A DNA stretch of 64,000 bases from Chloroflexi bacterium HGW-Chloroflexi-10. Its GTDB lineage: Bacteria; Chloroflexota; Anaerolineae; Anaerolineales; Anaerolineaceae. A program made the translations under genes and the position numbers. The DNA is taken from the NCBI GenBank assembly GCA_002840755.1, contig PHBZ01000019.1, positions 1 to 64,000 of the forward strand. The letters are read 5' to 3'. Of this stretch, positions 36,535-46,335 are shown in pieces. Positions within the stretch are counted from its first letter, which is position 1, and each line of letters begins with the position of its first letter. Below the pieces are notes generated by a model. That model ran no database searches, was not told where the DNA came from, and saw nothing but the letters and a program-made list of their open reading frames with translations.

Positions 36535-36645
36535 CACTCTTATCCAGAGAGGCGGAGGGACCGGCCCTACGAAGCCTCGGCAACCCAAAGGACAATCAGT
36601 CTTTTAAAGGTGCCAAATCCGGCAGATATCTGGAAGATGAGAGGG
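36535..36645 (+). ncRNA. SAM-I (S-box) riboswitch
   Basis: P1 is CTCTTATC (36537-36544) with GATGAGAG (36636-36643). The core has AGAGAGGCGGAGGGACCGGC, GAAGCCTCGGCAACC and AAGGTGCCAAATCC, which follow the S-box consensus. It senses S-adenosylmethionine and controls metK. Confidence 0.95.
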
Positions 36646-36670
36646 CAATAATATCCGGAAAACAACCTGG

Positions 36671-36709
36671 ATTGCCCCTCGCTGACCGAAGGGGCAATTT
36701 TTATTTTTC
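36671..36709 (+). terminator. Riboswitch-controlled terminator with antiterminator
   Basis: ATTGCCCCT (36671-36679) and AGGGGCAAT (36690-36698) form a stem before a T-rich run. The 3' side of riboswitch P1 and the next bases (GAGGGCAAT, 36641-36649) can pair with ATTGCCCCTC, forming an antiterminator when SAM is low. Confidence 0.88.
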
Positions 36710-36725
36710 ATGGAGGTACTGTTTA

Positions 36726-37937
36726 ATGAATACAACTTTTATGAATTCCGCCAAATACCTGTTCACTTCTGAATCGGTTACGGAGGGACACCCGGATAAG
36801 ATCTGTGACCAGATCAGTGATGCCGTGTTGGATGCCTGTCTCTCACAGGATGCTCGTTCTCGTGTGGCGTGTGAAACTGCCACCAAGACCGGTTTTGTGA
36901 TGATCCTAGGCGAAATCACCACCAATGGTTATGTGGATATGGATCAGTTAGTGCGTAAAGTCGTTAATGAAATTGGTTATGATGACAGCGACAAAGGTTT
37001 TGACGGTAACACCTGTGCAGTGCAGGTGGCGATTGCCCAACAATCCGGCGATATTGCCATGGGTGTAGACAAAGCCCTGGAAGCCAAAACCGGTGAAGTA
37101 ACTGAAGCTGAAATTGAAAGCATAGGCGCAGGTGACCAGGGGATGATGTTCGGTTATGCCTGTACTGAAACTGAAGTGTTGATGCCCTTGCCAATTTATT
37201 TGGCCCATAAACTGTGCCGCCGTTTGAGTGAAGTGCGCAAGAATGGCACCCTGCCGTGGCTGCGCCCGGATGGCAAGAGTCAGGTTACCGTGGAATATCA
37301 TCACGGCAAACCCGCGCGTGTGGATACTGTTTTGATCTCTACCCAGCATGCACCTGAAATATCACAGGAAGATATTCGCGCCGCAGTGATTGAGCATGTT
37401 ATTAAACCAGTTCTGCCAGTTGAATTGGTGGATGCCGATATGAAGATCTTTGTGAATCCAACCGGTCGTTTTGTGATTGGCGGCCCAATGGGTGATGCTG
37501 GTGTAACCGGCCGGAAGATTATTGTGGATACGTATGGCGGCATGGGCCGACATGGCGGCGGTGCTTTCTCGGGGAAAGACCCGACAAAGGTGGACCGCTC
37601 GGCCGCTTACGCTGCCCGCTGGGTAGCTAAAAATGTGGTGGCTGCCGGTCTAGCCGAACGCTGTGAAATTCAGGTAGCATACGCCATTGGAGTAGCTCAC
37701 CCGCTCAGCATTAATGTGGAAACATTTGGTACCGGTTTAATCCCAGATGAGAGAATTGCTTCTCTCATTGAAGAGAATTTTGATTTGCGTCCGGGTGCAA
37801 TCATCCGTGATCTGGATTTACGCCGCCCCATTTACCAGCAGGTGGCAGCCTATGGTCACTTTGGCCGGGATGACCTGGACCTGACCTGGGAAAAAACCAA
37901 TAAGGCTGATGTGCTGCGCAAGGCGGCTGGTTTGTAG
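36726..37937 (+). CDS. metK: S-adenosylmethionine synthetase
   Basis: 403 residues from the ATG at 36726 behind GGAGGT; the 80 codons upstream of it in the same frame overlap the riboswitch and are not coding. Motifs: [50 protein letters not shown] and the [18 protein letters not shown] region. It makes SAM from methionine and ATP. Feedback control through the SAM-I riboswitch in its own leader. Confidence 0.97.
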   Translation: MNTTFMNSAKYLFTSESVTEGHPDKICDQISDAVLDACLSQDARSRVACETATKTGFVMILGEITTNGYVDMDQLVRKVVNEIGYDDSDKGFDGNTCAVQVAIAQQSGDIAMGVDKALEAKTGEVTEAEIESIGAGDQGMMFGYACTETEVLMPLPIYLAHKLCRRLSEVRKNGTLPWLRPDGKSQVTVEYHHGKPARVDTVLISTQHAPEISQEDIRAAVIEHVIKPVLPVELVDADMKIFVNPTGRFVIGGPMGDAGVTGRKIIVDTYGGMGRHGGGAFSGKDPTKVDRSAAYAARWVAKNVVAAGLAERCEIQVAYAIGVAHPLSINVETFGTGLIPDERIASLIEENFDLRPGAIIRDLDLRRPIYQQVAAYGHFGRDDLDLTWEKTNKADVLRKAAGL

Positions 37938-37942
37938 GCTTA

Positions 37943-37994
37943 GAAGCAGGGATTCGGAGTTAGTTATCAGGAATTGGTAACCAGGAATCCAGAG
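37943..37994. repeat. Dispersed CAGGAAT-type repeat copy
   Basis: Contains AGCAGGGATTCGGAGTTAG and ATCAGGAATTGGTAACCAGG, related to copies at 8349, 32396, 47345 and 57511, and lies just after metK. Confidence 0.55.
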
Positions 37995-38009
37995 TATTTG
38001 GAATACTAA

Positions 38010-38047
38010 AAAAAGGGTAATAAGGTTAGTGTCTTATTACCCTTTTT
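38010..38047. terminator. Bidirectional terminator between metK and ftsK
   Basis: AAAAAGGGTAATAAG (38010-38024) pairs perfectly over 15 bp with CTTATTACCCTTTTT (38033-38047). T runs occur on both strands. Confidence 0.85.
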
Positions 38048-38054
38048 ATTTCCA

Positions 38055-40577
38055 TCAATAGCCGTCGTCTTCGGGAGGACCGGCCTGGCCATAATCGAGG
38101 ATTTCGCGTGCGTTGGAATTTGGCAGGGGTGGACTGATGATGCCTTCGTCTTCCAGTTGGTCGATCATACGGGCAGCCCGGGTGTAACCGATGCGCAGGC
38201 GGCGCTGTAACATGGTGATGGAGGCGCGCCCTTCCCGGCGAACCAGATCGGTGGCTTCCTTAAACATAGGGTCATCATCGGTGTTTTCGATCTGATCAAA
38301 TAAAGGGACCTGTTTCAGAGCGGTATCTACCGGTAATCCCTGTACTGGTTGAGTCGGGTGGCTGCCTGGTGACGGTGTTTCTGAGCCGATATTCATGGCC
38401 TGTATTTTCCAAAAGTCCACGGTGCGGGCAATTTCCTGGTCGGTAATATAGACTCCTTGCAAACGCACCGGGGCAGCAGCATCGGGAGCCTGAAAGAGCA
38501 TATCTCCTCGTCCCAGCAAACGTTCAGCACCGGGCTGATCGAGAATTACGCGGCTGTCGACATTGGACGCAACTGCAAAGGCGATACGTGCCGGGAAATT
38601 GGCTTTGATTAAACCGGTGACTACATCTGTGGAGGGACGCTGGGTAGCAAGTATGAGGTGGATGCCGGTAGCGCGTGATAATTGTGCCAGGCGCGTCAGG
38701 CTGCGTTCGGTTTCATCGGGGGCTAACATCATCAAATCGGCTAGTTCGTCGATAATTACCACCATATAAGGGAGTTTGTCACTATGGTTCTTGTTATAAT
38801 CCTGAATATTGCGCGAACCGACCTGCGAGAAGCGGTGATAGCGTGCATCCATTTCACGCTGCACCCATTGGAGGGCACCAACCACTTTATCGGTATCAGT
38901 GATTACCGGAGCCAGCAAGTGGGGGATACCATTGTAGCCGGTTAATTCCACCCGTTTGGGATCTACCAGAATCATACGTAATTCCGCAGGTGTATTGTTG
39001 AGCAGCAGACAGCACAGAATTGAATTGACACAAACTGATTTACCGGAACCGGTTGTTCCGGCGATTAAGAGATGCGGCAGACCGGCGAGGTCGGATGCAA
39101 TCGGTTCCCCGGAAACATTCATCCCCAGGGCGATACGCAATGGCGATTTTTTGTGGGTGAAGTTTTTACTATCCAGAACTTCCAGTAAAGTTACCCGGCT
39201 GGATTCGGAATTGGGTACTTCAATTCCCACGAAACTATGTCCGGGCACCGGGGCCTGGATACGGATGCGTGGAGCGGCTAAAGCCAGAGCCAGGTCATCC
39301 GCCAGGTTGGCAATTTTACTGACGCGTACACGGGTGCGTCCATTACGATTTTCGACAAATTGCGGCTCAACACCAAATTGAGTGATGGTTGGGCCACGTT
39401 TTATTTCCACAATTTTGGAAGGGGCTCCAAAGGAGGCCAGGGTTTCTTCGATTAAATCCGCGCGTTCCTGATCAATATTATTTTCCAGACTGATCAACAT
39501 AACCGGATCGAGGATGGTTTTAAGTTCAGGAAGCTGCCATCTGCCGGCTGCGGCGCCCTGGGTTACAGAAGGTTGTAACCCAGGGTCTGTTTTAACAGGG
39601 GCTGCATTTTGTGTGACGGAGGCGATGGTGGCAGATTGTGCCGGATGGGGATTTTGCGCGGGTGGTCTTAGTGCAGCAGCACCTCTTTGTTCGGGGACTG
39701 TTTGGTCCGAATGCGCAGATTCGGCAGGCGGAATGGGTTGGTAGCCTTGCGGGCTCTGCGCATTCGGAGGTGTGGTCGCGTGGTGTTGTTGCCCTATCAC
39801 CTGGTTTTGTTGTTGGGCACGGATGGAAGCGATGTGTTCTGCTCGTTTGGCGGCCTGGTTTCGTTCCCAATCTTCCTGTATGCGTTCCAGGATGGGCTGA
39901 ATTTTGCCAAACAGATCGGGAATAGAAATATCGAGGGTTAACCCCATAGCAATCAATAACCAAGCAGCCAGTACGATGGATGTGCCGGCCTGACCGACAC
40001 TTTTGACCAGTATTTGTTCAAAGAAAGCACCGATATATCCGCCGCCCTGACCAGATTGGGCCAGTTCCCAACCACCTTTGCCGATGACATGCAGCCAAAC
40101 CAGTAAATTTATATATAACAATAGAATACCGCTAACACGTTCTGCCGAAAGCAGCGGCAGGCGTTCTACATTACGCAGAACCAGCCATATACCCAATACC
40201 AGCAAAGCCAATGGTAATACAAAAGTTCCCCATCCTGCTATTTGCGAAATGGTATGAATCCACCAACCCGTGACAGAACTGCGCTGGGTGGAGATCAGGC
40301 TGAGGATGGTCAGGAAACCAATCAGTGCGAGTGCTATGCCCAGGATATCCAGTTTGCGTTCATTGGAAATGGCGTTCCACTGCCAGGGAGAGTGCGAGGA
40401 ACTGCGTTTACCGGCCGGTTTTTTTTTGTTGCTTAATTTTGGCAGGGAAAAAGGACCAGGCAGCGATGAGGATGCAGGTTGTTTTGTGCGGGAGCGCGCA
40501 TTGGCTGCCCCGGTTTTAGGTTGTGGTTTATGTGCTGGTAATTTTGATCTGGACGCGCTGCTTTTTTTGGTTGCCAC
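38055..40577 (-). CDS. ftsK: DNA translocase FtsK/SpoIIIE
   Basis: 840 residues starting with a GTG at 40577 behind GGAGG. Basic N-terminal ~65 residues, then four transmembrane helices (about 75-235), a Q/P/A-rich linker, and the motor. Walker A is AGTTGSGKSVCVNS (near 505), Walker B is VVIIDELADLMML (near 610). The C-terminal gamma winged helix (ASITMLQRRLRIGYTRAARM) reads KOPS-type sites. It pumps chromosome DNA at division. Monocistronic. Confidence 0.95.
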   Translation of the reverse strand: MATKKSSASRSKLPAHKPQPKTGAANARSRTKQPASSSLPGPFSLPKLSNKKKPAGKRSSSHSPWQWNAISNERKLDILGIALALIGFLTILSLISTQRSSVTGWWIHTISQIAGWGTFVLPLALLVLGIWLVLRNVERLPLLSAERVSGILLLYINLLVWLHVIGKGGWELAQSGQGGGYIGAFFEQILVKSVGQAGTSIVLAAWLLIAMGLTLDISIPDLFGKIQPILERIQEDWERNQAAKRAEHIASIRAQQQNQVIGQQHHATTPPNAQSPQGYQPIPPAESAHSDQTVPEQRGAAALRPPAQNPHPAQSATIASVTQNAAPVKTDPGLQPSVTQGAAAGRWQLPELKTILDPVMLISLENNIDQERADLIEETLASFGAPSKIVEIKRGPTITQFGVEPQFVENRNGRTRVRVSKIANLADDLALALAAPRIRIQAPVPGHSFVGIEVPNSESSRVTLLEVLDSKNFTHKKSPLRIALGMNVSGEPIASDLAGLPHLLIAGTTGSGKSVCVNSILCCLLLNNTPAELRMILVDPKRVELTGYNGIPHLLAPVITDTDKVVGALQWVQREMDARYHRFSQVGSRNIQDYNKNHSDKLPYMVVIIDELADLMMLAPDETERSLTRLAQLSRATGIHLILATQRPSTDVVTGLIKANFPARIAFAVASNVDSRVILDQPGAERLLGRGDMLFQAPDAAAPVRLQGVYITDQEIARTVDFWKIQAMNIGSETPSPGSHPTQPVQGLPVDTALKQVPLFDQIENTDDDPMFKEATDLVRREGRASITMLQRRLRIGYTRAARMIDQLEDEGIISPPLPNSNAREILDYGQAGPPEDDGY

Positions 40578-40748
40578 GCGGTATCCTCCATTAATTCCGA
40601 AAGGTTGTTCTAATTATAACAAATCCTGCAAGGGTTTGTTGAGTTCATCGTTCATGAATAAAAAGCATGAAAAATTGGGAAGAAATTAATCATGAATGGC
40701 ACGTGAACAGACGAATGGTAGGAAAAATTTATATAGTCTGGAAGGAGT

Positions 40749-41267
40749 TTAATTTCCAGATAGTTTTTTTATCAGTTTTTCAAGCACTATTTGGGTGGCG
40801 CGAAAGGCCAATGGCGGCAAATTATGAATGGGGAAGAAGGCTGCCATATCGGCATCATCGCCGGCTTTTAGCTCACCCCCAACTACCTCAGCCTGGTAGA
40901 CGATGACCATATCGGCTCCGCGGGCATGTTCACGCCCACCGATTACATCCCATAGTGAGGTGATTATCACGGTTAAGTTGGTTTCTTCGCGGCATTCACG
41001 GATGGCTGCTGCCTGCGGATCTTCGAAAGCATCCACGAATCCAGCTGGCAAAGTCCAGGCACCCTGATGTGGGTCAAAAATTCGCCGGGTTAATAGCACC
41101 ATATCGTCTTGTAAAACCAGAACAGCCGCCGCAACTTTGGGGTCTTCATAATGTACCCAATCACATTGCGGACACCAGGCCCGCTCACGGCCGTTAATCA
41201 GTTTGATTTCCAGTTTGGTCGCACAGCGTGGGCAATAATTGTATTCTTTATCGGGCAGGCGACTCAA
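40749..41267 (-). CDS. Nudix hydrolase with N-terminal zinc ribbon
   Basis: 172 residues from a TTG at 41267 that overlaps the stop of the anti-sigma gene (TTGA). The N-terminus has CPRC and CPQC, a zinc ribbon like that of NADH pyrophosphatase relatives. The Nudix box is GFVDAFEDPQAAAIRECREE followed by TNL. It hydrolyses a nucleoside diphosphate-X compound; ADP-ribose, NADH or others are possible. Its position suggests it is co-transcribed with the ECF sigma/anti-sigma pair. Confidence 0.88.
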   Translation of the reverse strand: MSRLPDKEYNYCPRCATKLEIKLINGRERAWCPQCDWVHYEDPKVAAAVLVLQDDMVLLTRRIFDPHQGAWTLPAGFVDAFEDPQAAAIRECREETNLTVIITSLWDVIGGREHARGADMVIVYQAEVVGGELKAGDDADMAAFFPIHNLPPLAFRATQIVLEKLIKKLSGN

Positions 41268-42199
41268 ATGCGGGTCCTACGCCAGAGAATAAAAGCGCTT
41301 ATTCCACTGATCAGGGCGAAAGCTCCCAGACCAATTTGCAAACCGCGCAGCCACGGGTATGGTTCGGATTGAGGCTGAAGAATAGGTTGTTGGCTTTGTT
41401 CTGACAGAATATCCAGTACGGATTGGTTATATATTTGCGCTTCATCATCGGACACAATACCCAGGATGGGGCCAGTGCCGCTGAGCGGCTGCGGTGTGGG
41501 TAACAGTGGTTCAGGGGTGCTCAAAGATGGAACAACCTCCTGGATGAGTACAGTTGCCTCGGGTGTAGGCGTTTCTTCACCGGCACCTTTGGCAGCGGGG
41601 CCAGTCAGCAAAGCGCCGCCATCTGGCAGGGGTTCTTCGGGCGCAGTAGTTTGATAAGGGTCTACTTCGGTTCCGCCGCCAATCGGAGCTAATCCATCAG
41701 CAGCCGCGAAGCTACTATCATAGCCGCCACCACTGCCGCCCTTTCCATACGCCGCCTGATCGTCCCATTGAATAATCATAGGTGGTTCACCCTCTGCTGA
41801 GCGCATATCCATAGATTCCATCGTTTGCACTTCGGCGGCAAATGTGAGTGTATCTGAATTTTTCGCCAGATAATCCGGTAAGATATCCACAACCAGTACG
41901 AAAATCATCAGGATGGCTGCGGCAATTGAAGAATAGGATAAGAATGGCAGCATAAAAGTTTTACGAACCGGACGGATTTGGGCTGCCATTTCAGGGGTGA
42001 TGGTAAAGTGACGCGGTACGTGAAGTGTTTTAGCCTGGCGTACCAGTATACGGGTCTGGCGCATTTCGCGCAGTGCTTGCTGCAGGTTGGGTTCCTGCGC
42101 CATGCGCATTTCCAGACGGGTGCTTTCTCTGGGGGGTAATTGGCCGTCCAGGTAAGCGGATAGATTTTGCCAGTCTTTTGGTGAAATATTTTTACTCAT
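41264..42199 (-). CDS. Membrane anti-sigma factor
   Basis: 311 residues. The N-terminal ~70 residues (NLSAYLDGQLPPRESTRLEM) are the anti-sigma domain. It lacks the HxxxCxxC zinc-binding motif, so it seems to be a non-zinc form. A transmembrane helix lies near residues 85-105. A Gly/Pro/Thr-rich extracellular part follows, and a second hydrophobic helix (LQIGLGAFALISGISAFIL) ends the protein. The start overlaps the sigma gene stop (ATGA). It probably holds the ECF sigma factor inactive until an envelope signal. Confidence 0.84.
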   Translation of the reverse strand: MSKNISPKDWQNLSAYLDGQLPPRESTRLEMRMAQEPNLQQALREMRQTRILVRQAKTLHVPRHFTITPEMAAQIRPVRKTFMLPFLSYSSIAAAILMIFVLVVDILPDYLAKNSDTLTFAAEVQTMESMDMRSAEGEPPMIIQWDDQAAYGKGGSGGGYDSSFAAADGLAPIGGGTEVDPYQTTAPEEPLPDGGALLTGPAAKGAGEETPTPEATVLIQEVVPSLSTPEPLLPTPQPLSGTGPILGIVSDDEAQIYNQSVLDILSEQSQQPILQPQSEPYPWLRGLQIGLGAFALISGISAFILWRRTRI

Positions 42200-42807
42200 G
42201 ATGTGCCCTCACCATCAAGACGAAAATTCTCCGGTAAAAGTTCCCTAAAAAATTGCAAACAGATACGCAATTTCCCGCGGGCACGGGCTAAACGGCTTTT
42301 AATGGTGCCAAGCGGGAGCCCGGTATTGTCTGAAACCTCCTGGTAATCCATGCCTTGAATATCAACCATAACCACCACCAAACGAAAATCCTGATGTATT
42401 TTTTGTAAACATTTTTGAATGGCATTTTCGAGTTCGTTTGATTCAAGCACGGCTTCAGGAGACGGACTTTCATCCTGGAGCCAGGAAGGCGATTCGATTT
42501 CTTCCTCGCTGTCATCATCGTACGGTTCCAAGGGGGTAGTGGGTCGTCGTTTCAAGCGACGCAATTCATCGTAACAGGTATTGGTAACAATTCGCATTAC
42601 CCAAGATTTAAAAGAACCGCCACGGTAACTGTTGATGTGTTTGTATGCTGATATGAATGCGTTTTGGGTGGCGTCCGAGGCCGAATCCTGGTCGCCTAGC
42701 AATCGATACGCCAGATTAAACGCTAACTCCTGGTAAGTAAGAACCAAGTGGTTAAAGGCATTTAAGTCGCCATGTTGTGCTGCCTGGGCAAGGCCAATTT
42801 CGTCCAT
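42196..42807 (-). CDS. ECF-type RNA polymerase sigma factor
   Basis: 203 residues from the ATG at 42807 behind AAGAG; a GTG two codons earlier is less likely. Region 2 contains LAYRLLGDQDSASDATQNAF and SFKSWVMRIVTNTCYDELRR. Region 4 contains MDYQEVSDNTGLPLGTIKSR followed by LARARGKLR. It directs RNA polymerase to stress or envelope genes. Overlaps the anti-sigma gene by four bases. Confidence 0.93.
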   Translation of the reverse strand: MDEIGLAQAAQHGDLNAFNHLVLTYQELAFNLAYRLLGDQDSASDATQNAFISAYKHINSYRGGSFKSWVMRIVTNTCYDELRRLKRRPTTPLEPYDDDSEEEIESPSWLQDESPSPEAVLESNELENAIQKCLQKIHQDFRLVVVMVDIQGMDYQEVSDNTGLPLGTIKSRLARARGKLRICLQFFRELLPENFRLDGEGTS

Positions 42808-43033
42808 AAACACTCTTTATCTTGTTATGGCGCACTGGTGTGAACAGCGCATTGAAAATACAATAGTGTCATTATAATGCAGGCAGACGCAGTAGTACAA
42901 ATTTTTATGCACATATTTGTTTAACCAAACTGTTTTTTTGGGTATCGGCTATAATAAATAAGAGGCAAGCTGTGTATGATCCGGTGGATGAACCCCAAAA
43001 AGAACATTTATGAAGTTTACCAGGTAGACCACC

Positions 43034-44335
43034 ATGATTTCGCAACTTTTTAGAGCATTTTCTTATAAAATTTATCGTTGGTTTAATATTCCACAGAATG
43101 CACCCGAAATGGACCGGGTGAATTTTCGTAATGTACAGATAGATGCGATTGGCGTAGGATTAGCCAGCACTGCTGCACCATTTTTACCTGTTCTTTTAGC
43201 GCGTTTGGGGGCAACAACATTTCAGATCAGCATGCTGACTTTTATGCCGGCAATGACCGGATTATTATTGGCTTTACCTTTGGGACAATTTTTACAGACA
43301 CGTAAAAACATTGTGCCCTGGTTTAGTTTTGCCCGTCTGACGGTAATTACAAGTTATGGATTGACCGGATTGGTGGTAATTTTATTGCCACAGGCAGCGG
43401 CGGTTGTAGGGATTTTGGGGTTGTGGGCAATAGCAACCATTCCACAGACTATTTTGAATATCACATTTTCGGTGGTGATGAACCAGGTGGCCGGCTCAGC
43501 CGGACGGTATGAATTGATGACGCATCGTTGGTCCTTACTAGGCTTTACCAATGCGTTAACCGCATTGTTTGCCGGAAAATTTTTAGATACCCTGCCTTTT
43601 CCATTAAATTACCAAATTGTCTTTATCACACTCTCGGCTGGCGGTTTACTCAGTTATTATTTTTCCAGCCGGATTAATATACCGGATAACCCGCCGCGTG
43701 AGGTGACAGAGGTGCACTCCTGGCGGGAAAAAGTGTCTGATTTTGTTAAGTTAATCTGGGCGGAAAAACCGTTTGTTTCGTTTGTGTGGAAACGCTTTGT
43801 ATTTCTTACAGGTGCGGCTTTGGCAGCACCATTATTGCCCATTTATTATGTGCGTACCCTGGAAGCTTCTGATTATTGGATTGCTTTGATTAATATCGCA
43901 TCCAATACAACAGTAATTCTGGGATACTTTTTCTGGATGCGTCAATCACGCCAGCGTGGCTCACGATTGGTTTTATTGGCTACGACTTTTGGGGCCTCGC
44001 TTTATCCCATGTTTGTGGGGATCAGTCACCAGGTTTGGCCGGTAGTGATCTTTGCCGGGATTAATGGAATTTTTCAAGCTGGGCTGAACCTTGTTTTCTT
44101 TGATGAATTGATGAAACGTGTCCCCCCAGCTTACAGTGCTACTTTTGTAGCCGTAGCACAGAGTCTTCAATACCTTTCCATGATTGCCGCACCACTGCTA
44201 GCCCCCTGGCTCTCTACCTGGATTGGGTATGGTCGGGCTTTGATCCTGGCTGGTGGTATTGGCCTTTTGGGATTCGTCTTTTTCTTGATTGAGATTTCTA
44301 AGAAACCAATAATTCCAGTGGAACAAAAAACCTGA
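43034..44335 (+). CDS. MFS transporter
   Basis: 433 residues with about twelve hydrophobic helices and the internal 6+6 pattern of the major facilitator superfamily. ARLGATTFQISMLTFMPAM and the loop QFLQTRKNIVPWF look like motif-A-type regions. Substrate unknown. Monocistronic, with a weak ribosome site AGGT eight bases before the ATG. The cytoplasmic N-terminus carries a short amphipathic stretch. Confidence 0.82.
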   Translation: MISQLFRAFSYKIYRWFNIPQNAPEMDRVNFRNVQIDAIGVGLASTAAPFLPVLLARLGATTFQISMLTFMPAMTGLLLALPLGQFLQTRKNIVPWFSFARLTVITSYGLTGLVVILLPQAAAVVGILGLWAIATIPQTILNITFSVVMNQVAGSAGRYELMTHRWSLLGFTNALTALFAGKFLDTLPFPLNYQIVFITLSAGGLLSYYFSSRINIPDNPPREVTEVHSWREKVSDFVKLIWAEKPFVSFVWKRFVFLTGAALAAPLLPIYYVRTLEASDYWIALINIASNTTVILGYFFWMRQSRQRGSRLVLLATTFGASLYPMFVGISHQVWPVVIFAGINGIFQAGLNLVFFDELMKRVPPAYSATFVAVAQSLQYLSMIAAPLLAPWLSTWIGYGRALILAGGIGLLGFVFFLIEISKKPIIPVEQKT

Positions 44336-44348
44336 CTATGGTAAAAAC

Positions 44349-44750
44349 TTAATCACTGTGTTTGATTTGGTTACGGTTAAATAAGCCAGCATAGACCAAA
44401 CGCCAGATAAGCATACCGGCTGCGCTGGTGGCGACCATCACCAGTGCAAAGGGGACTTGGACTGCACTGTTTAGAATCCAGCCTCGTAATAATAAAGCGA
44501 ATGGGGTGCTGAGCGTAACCGCCCACAGTACTTTCCACCAGATTTGCCGGATAGGCTGCTTTCCGCTTTCGAGGAGACCTAACCAAGGTGATGTCAATCC
44601 CCAGGCGAGAATCAACGGCAGTGCGGTTGCCAGGAAACGAACCAGGTCTACCTGGCTGTTGTGTGAGAGAAAACCGACCAGAGTAACCAGCAACAGGGTG
44701 ATTGCATCACCAATCAACAAGGAAAAAGAAAGATTTTTTGGTTTGACCAT
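44349..44750 (-). CDS. DUF3054 membrane protein
   Basis: 133 residues with four hydrophobic helices and the family features GDAITLLLVTLVGFLSH, TALPLILAWGLTSPWLGL and LLRGWIL. DUF3054 proteins are small integral membrane proteins of unknown function. Converges with the MFS gene. Confidence 0.83.
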   Translation of the reverse strand: MVKPKNLSFSLLIGDAITLLLVTLVGFLSHNSQVDLVRFLATALPLILAWGLTSPWLGLLESGKQPIRQIWWKVLWAVTLSTPFALLLRGWILNSAVQVPFALVMVATSAAGMLIWRLVYAGLFNRNQIKHSD

Positions 44751-44870
44751 CCTTGCATTATAGCGGCAACAGATAGGGTGGGAGAGGGAAAAAGGTGATA
44801 CAAATTCGATCTAATTTTTTCTATGTGAAATAATTTGCAAGTTGAGAAAAGTTGGGCTACACTGGTTAAT

Positions 44871-45659
44871 ATGCAAGATAAACCTTCCATTTGTCTGGGA
44901 ATTGATTCAAGCCGGCGTTACCAGCCCTTCGTGTATGCCGCACTGGATATGGAAAGGCAGATCATTGCAATTGGATCCGGTCCTTTGACAGAAGTTCTGG
45001 CTTATTGCGCCGGTCTGGCGAATGCCTGCCTGGCGATAAATTCTCCACGCTATCCTAATCAGGGGCTGGTGGCTGCGGAAGAAGAAAAACAGACCTTGTT
45101 CCCAGTGCCGGCCAGTAAACGCGGTGATTTGCGCAAGGTAGAGTTAGGGTTGCTCGAAGAAGGAATCCGGGTTGCGCGTACACCAGCCAGCGAAAAAGAT
45201 TGCCCGGTGTGGATGCAGCGCGGGTTTAAATTGTATGAGCGGTTACAGCGATTAGGGTATATGCCGTATCCGCAGGTAGATCCGCATATTTATCTAGAAG
45301 TATCTGCAGAAGCTGCTTTCAGCCGTTTGGCTGGCGGAGCACCCTTATTTGAAGATGACACCCTGGAAGGCCGTCTACAGCGCCAATTGGTGTTATACGA
45401 GAATCAACTACCTGTGGGTGATGCTATGAAATTTTTTGAAGAGGTGACACGTTACCGTCTAATGAAGGGCGTTTTACCGATGGATGGAATTTATACCAGC
45501 GGCGAGTTGAATGCTCTGGTGTGTGCTTTTACAGCCTGGCTTTTATTTCAGGAGGATGGTACAGCCGTTTGCCTGGGTGATCAACGTGAAGGAGAAATCT
45601 ATCTTCCGCCGTTAGCTGCGGATGTTTTTCATCCACGCCGAGTTTATAAGGCTGGGTAA
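44871..45659 (+). CDS. DUF429 family protein (RNase H-like fold)
   Basis: 262 residues from the ATG at 44871; a TTG 12 codons upstream is less family-like. ICLGIDSSRRY at the start, LAINSPRYP, PASKRGDLRKVE, YLEVSAEAAFSRLAG and the C-terminal ELNALVCAFTAWL fit DUF429. Families of this type are predicted nucleases, with acidic residues in the first strand (GID) and the C-terminal part. Function not established. The HD gene starts 11 bp later on the same strand, so an operon is likely. Confidence 0.78.
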   Translation: MQDKPSICLGIDSSRRYQPFVYAALDMERQIIAIGSGPLTEVLAYCAGLANACLAINSPRYPNQGLVAAEEEKQTLFPVPASKRGDLRKVELGLLEEGIRVARTPASEKDCPVWMQRGFKLYERLQRLGYMPYPQVDPHIYLEVSAEAAFSRLAGGAPLFEDDTLEGRLQRQLVLYENQLPVGDAMKFFEEVTRYRLMKGVLPMDGIYTSGELNALVCAFTAWLLFQEDGTAVCLGDQREGEIYLPPLAADVFHPRRVYKAG

Positions 45660-45669
45660 TTGTGTTTTT

Positions 45670-46170
45670 ATGGAACTGAGAGTTATAGCAATTTCTGCCA
45701 TGCGGCGGGTGTTTACAGAGATTCCTTATGGAATAGATCATAGTCTACGGGTTCTGAAAAATGCAGAAAAGATCATGGCAGGGGAAAACCCCACCAATAA
45801 AGAGCGTCAGGTAGTGGAGCTTGCTGCCATTTTGCACGACATTGGAGCTGTGGAAGCGTTGCGTAAGTATGGGTCAATAGCAGGAAATTACCAGGAATTG
45901 GAGGGACCGGCTATGGTACGTGATATCCTGGAATCGGCCGGTGCCAGTGTAGAACTGGTTGAGCGGGTCTGTTATATAGTGGGAAATCACCATACGATTG
46001 AGAAGATTAATGGACTTGATTTTCAGATTTTATGGGAAGCCGATTTGCTGGACAGCCTGGAAAATGGGGATAGCAACCCTCAAGGTGTTGAATTGCAACA
46101 CAAGATTGAGGCGAATTTCAGAACGTTAACCGGAAAAGAGTTAGCTCTGAAATGTTGTATAAAGGAATAA
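45670..46170 (+). CDS. HD-domain phosphohydrolase
   Basis: 166 residues from the ATG at 45670, next to the DUF429 gene. The HD metal sites are in IDHSLRVLKNAE, AILHDIGAVEA and YIVGNHHTIEK, with an Asp in LWEADLLDSLEN. HD proteins cleave phosphoesters of nucleotides. Its substrate is unknown, and no Shine-Dalgarno is visible. Confidence 0.84.
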   Translation: MELRVIAISAMRRVFTEIPYGIDHSLRVLKNAEKIMAGENPTNKERQVVELAAILHDIGAVEALRKYGSIAGNYQELEGPAMVRDILESAGASVELVERVCYIVGNHHTIEKINGLDFQILWEADLLDSLENGDSNPQGVELQHKIEANFRTLTGKELALKCCIKE

Positions 46171-46335
46171 TATTCCAGTAAAACGATTAGCGCCGGGATG
46201 AAAAAATGGATTAAATTGCCTGAATAACAGAATGATCCAGCAGCATCTCTTCGATATCGAAGCTTCTACAATTGCGGGAAACACTCATCTAATTCGGATA
46301 AGATAGGTGTGAAATATTTTGCAATATGGGAGTGA

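Noticed and set aside
36486..36725. 80-codon upstream extension of metK
   Set aside because: It runs through the SAM-I riboswitch and terminator; the ATG at 36726 has GGAGGT.
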